DNA of 64,000 nt from Candidatus Woesearchaeota archaeon (GTDB lineage Archaea > Nanobdellota > Nanobdellia > Woesearchaeales > ARS49), in the NCBI GenBank assembly GCA_014729505.1, contig WJJS01000014.1, positions 1-64,000 of the forward strand. The letters are read 5' to 3'. Below the pieces are notes generated by a model. That model did no database searches and had not been told where the DNA came from. It worked only from the letters and a program-made list of their open reading frames with translations. Shown piece after piece: positions 62,166 to 64,000 of this stretch. How positions within the stretch are numbered: the stretch's first letter is position 1; the number at the start of each line of letters is the position of its first letter. A program made the position numbers and the translations under genes.

Positions 62166-62249
62166 ATGGAAGAATGTCCTATGTGCGGAGAAGAAGTAGC
62201 AAAACTCTGCCCTGATTGCGGCGAATGCGAAGACTGTTGTGAGTGCTAG
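62166..62249 (+). CDS. 27-residue Cys-rich mini-protein
   Basis: Too short for the ORF track. TTTTGGAGGTC ends 5 bases before ATG 62166, an excellent SD. The product MEECPMCGEEVAKLCPDCGE-CEDCCEC has eight cysteines in 27 residues, spaced CxxC..CxxCxxCxxCCxC, and is acidic. It probably binds zinc or an Fe-S cluster. The only TATA box in reach is the CTTAAATA at 62117-62124 that also serves the divergent FHA gene. Confidence 0.6.
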   Translation: MEECPMCGEEVAKLCPDCGECEDCCEC

Positions 62250-62289
62250 GCGTCAGGATCACGCTTACATCCTTAACCTTTTTTTCTTT

Positions 62290-62799
62290 TCACTTTCCCA
62301 CATTCTTTGAGAGACGCGACTGAAGATGCACATCATAAGGTTCTCTTTTGTGACGATGAATAGCATAATTATGCTCCATACGCTCAATAAGCTGGCCAAC
62401 CTTATGAGGCGAGGGCATACGATTAGCAGCAAAAAGATGCGGCTGAAAACCAGGATTATTGACAAATACATCACCATAATTAAGCAATCGCTGCCACAAC
62501 TTTTGTCGCACCTTCAAATCCATCATATCATCGTAATAGACAGAATATGATTGTCGTGACAACACACCGCGACGCACCGTGATCTTATTCGTCGCAACTG
62601 TCATCGAATGACTGCGCACAGACAATTCAGTGTGCACTATAACAGCACCACCAAGAATCACCGGAACATACATATACAGTACGCCGGCAAAAAACAGATA
62701 CGCACCAACACCAAGCAGACAAAAAGAAAAGAGATACCTCAAAGGAAAAGCGCGACGTACTTGCGTAATTGTAACAGGTAGATTCTTGAGGTTCACCAT
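62290..62799 (-). CDS. Membrane protein with one PH_2 domain
   Basis: 169 residues: two hydrophobic spans (about 24-58) and then a PH_2-like domain (MTVATNKITVRRGVLSRQSYSVYYDDMMDLKVRQKLWQRLLNYGDVFVNNPG-type text, with the usual strand before the loop). It is a one-unit relative of the long multi-PH protein at 35254-37596. A basic, His-rich tail follows. The start ATG 62799 has a weak SD (GAGG, 11-base spacing). Confidence 0.7.
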   Translation of the reverse strand: MVNLKNLPVTITQVRRAFPLRYLFSFCLLGVGAYLFFAGVLYMYVPVILGGAVIVHTELSVRSHSMTVATNKITVRRGVLSRQSYSVYYDDMMDLKVRQKLWQRLLNYGDVFVNNPGFQPHLFAANRMPSPHKVGQLIERMEHNYAIHRHKREPYDVHLQSRLSKNVGK

Positions 62800-62857
62800 C
62801 TCTTAGTACTCCTCAAGAATGGGTCGTATAAAATAGTTTCGCAGCCAAACGTAACGA

Positions 62858-62947
62858 TTACTTACTTGGCGGTTGAGGTTCAGGATCTGGTGTTGGAGGC
62901 TTTGGAAGCGGGTCCGGTTTTGGTTTTGGCGGTGCAAATCGTGTCAT
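62858..62947 (-). CDS. 29-residue proline-rich mini-protein
   Basis: ATG 62947 to TAA 62858: MTRFAPPKPKPDPLPKPPTP, then DPEPQPPSK. Fourteen of 29 residues are Pro, in PKP/PDP units. A CTTAAATG box (plus coordinates 62972-62979) lies about 28 nt before the ATG, so a leaderless mRNA is plausible. There is no other candidate gene in the 430-base gap between the PH gene and the Lrp gene except this and the Lys-rich peptide. Confidence 0.45.
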   Translation of the reverse strand: MTRFAPPKPKPDPLPKPPTPDPEPQPPSK

Positions 62948-63043
62948 AAAAGGAGTCAATGAGATGGTTTACTTAAATGTTTGGTAGAAAAAAGGTGAAA
63001 AAAAAGAGAAATAATTAGTCGCAGAGAAATCCTACACAAGCAA

Positions 63044-63088
63044 TTATTTCTTCTTCTTACTGTCAGCCTTCTTTTTTTTCTTAGCCAT
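63044..63088 (-). CDS. 14-residue lysine-rich peptide
   Basis: ATG 63088 to TAA 63044: MAKKKKKADSKKKK. The SD before it, CTAGGAGGTGAAC, is the best in the window. Many archaea and bacteria carry such tiny Lys-rich ORFs, but the perfect SD argues it is translated. Role unknown; it could bind RNA or be a leader. Confidence 0.5.
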   Translation of the reverse strand: MAKKKKKADSKKKK

Positions 63089-63210
63089 GTTCACCTCCTA
63101 GGAGTGTGTCGGAGATCCCGTTCATGGTACTTATTTGTCACGTGTAAAATCACAACAAGAAAGCAGATCTCTGGTAGGAACATACAACGATAGCCACATT
63201 TATATACCGG

Positions 63211-63218
63211 AACATGTT
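63211..63218. promoter_or_regulatory. Possible operator of the Lrp/AsnC gene
   Basis: The palindrome AACATGTT lies between the TATA box (TTTATATACC, about 63199-63208) and the leaderless ATG 63230, where an autorepressor would bind. It rests on position alone. Confidence 0.3.
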
Positions 63219-63229
63219 GATACCAGGTA

Positions 63230-63812
63230 ATGAAACAAGTGGATCCGGAACAACCCATTCTTACAAAAAACGATCAAGAAGTACTCAAGAGAATGCTTGA
63301 AAAAGCAAAAATGCCGGATGCAGAAATCGCAAGACAACTACGACTATCCCAACAAGCCATATTCAAAATACGTCAAAAAGCTCGAAGACAAAGGAATCAT
63401 CCAGGGATACATGCCAATTATCGATTTCAAAAAATTAGGGATACACGTACTGGTCGTTCTCGAAGTAAAAGTAACACCTCTTGTATGGAACTCACTATCG
63501 GAAACACACGTTGCACAACGACTGCGAGAAGTGCCACAAGTAATCAGCGCGTACCGCGTACCAGAATCAGAAATCACACATGTACTCGTCATGGGCTTTA
63601 GAGACATCGAACAAAAAGACCGCATTCTCATGAAACTGCAAACACGATTCAGTCAGGAAATCATCATCAAAGCAGCGTACCCTATCAGCGTGAACCGCAT
63701 CATCACCATGAGTCCTGTTGGATTACTGCGCGAAGTCCTCGATAAAAAAGAACCGTCCCTAGAATACCTGTTTCTCAAAAATCGCGGTAGTAAAGCACAA
63801 CGGCACGATTAA
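63230..63812 (+). pseudogene. Lrp/AsnC-family regulator gene, one-base frameshift
   Basis: Frame one gives the helix-turn-helix (LTKNDQEVLKRMLEKAKMPDAEIARQLRLSQQAIFKIR); at CGTCAAAAAG (63371-63380) the other frame takes over with KKLEDKGIIQGYMPIIDFKKLGIHVLVVLEVKV and the full ligand-binding (RAM-like) domain to 63812. Dropping one base there restores a typical chain of about 193 residues. The run of five A suggests an indel or sequencing slip. The TATA box is intact. Functional status unclear. Confidence 0.75.
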
Positions 63813-63908
63813 TTACTAAAAATACTCCCAAAAAACAAGCTGTCAGTACAGTGTACGGGTTTGCTCAGAGTGCAACACCACTCACTGCATGAGACGCTCT
63901 GAACACAT

Positions 63909-64000
63909 ATGAAAAACTACCATCTTACACACCTGCGAAAAAAACATCACACCCCAGAACACTTTGAACGACGACAATCATACTTCCAGCGAGTATACCT
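63909..64000 (+). CDS. Start of a gene cut by the window end
   Basis: ATG 63909 opens a frame that stays open for the last 92 bases (MKNYHLTHLRKKHHTPEHFE...). It is basic and His-rich. No SD or clear TATA box was seen. Too short to name. Confidence 0.35.
   Translation, partial: MKNYHLTHLRKKHHTPEHFERRQSYFQRVY

Overview
This window is a piece of an archaeal chromosome. The archaeal signs are direct: an RNase P Pop5 - proteasome alpha - SBDS - Rrp4 - Rrp41 - Rrp42 operon, SRP54, aIF1A, ribosomal protein eS1, RNA polymerase subunit Rpo6, Bud32, a Dph2 homologue, DUF357 and DUF4346 proteins, an archaemetzincin, and a tRNA gene without encoded CCA. Most genes have a TATA box of the TTTATAAA or TTTAAATA type whose centre lies about 26-28 nt before the start codon, so most mRNAs look leaderless. 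Shine-Dalgarno (SD) leaders (GGAGG, GAGGTGA) are kept mainly for secreted proteins and a few small proteins. A bacterial-type aspartyl-tRNA synthetase, many small orphan genes and a histone-H1-like basic protein suggest a DPANN-like lineage such as Woesearchaeota; that placement is an inference. No mobile element or CRISPR array was seen.

Layout. 1-4.3 kb: end of a DM13 protein, then the Lhr helicase and a PAP2-like protein. 4.4-10.7 kb: small membrane and orphan proteins, an HD hydrolase and AspRS. 10.9-17 kb: a degenerate site-2-protease-like protein, a radical SAM enzyme, archaemetzincin, orphans and SRP54. 17-22.9 kb: a DUF4382 lipoprotein, CsaA, eS1, tRNA-Lys(CUU) with a duplicated promoter and 5' fragment, an FNR-like oxidoreductase and MYG1. 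23-27.2 kb: the RNA-processing/proteasome operon ending in rpo6. 27.2-35 kb: a double-Fis-HTH protein, GNAT, an SNF transporter, an H1-like protein with a short leader ORF, Bud32 and a UDG-like protein. 35-43 kb: a membrane protein with several PH-like domains, a tandem HIT protein, Dus, a DsbA-like thiol oxidoreductase, aIF1A, DUF4346 and a SpoT-like HD protein. 43-50 kb: two secreted glycine-tract proteins around SppA, a short Dph2 and an RNase H-like protein. 50-57.5 kb: two class II ribonucleotide reductases, with a corrinoid adenosyltransferase directly after the second. 57.5-64 kb: a frameshifted LRR gene, a DEDD exonuclease, an FHA protein, mini-proteins and a frameshifted Lrp/AsnC regulator.

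The most interesting points are these. (1) The second class II RNR keeps the thiyl cysteine but has lost both redox cysteines and the NPCGE asparagine. (2) Two divergent gene pairs share one palindromic TTTATAAA box lying between two leaderless start codons. (3) The tRNA-Lys promoter and first bases of the tRNA are duplicated, and the upstream copy runs into a 9-bp hairpin. (4) Several proteins are recognisable members of enzyme families that lack key residues or a domain (M50, HIT, PAP2, Dph2). (5) Several mini-proteins of 14-29 residues with good start signals are missing from the ORF track. Three or four genes are broken by one nonsense codon or frameshift; whether these are real or assembly errors cannot be told from the sequence alone.
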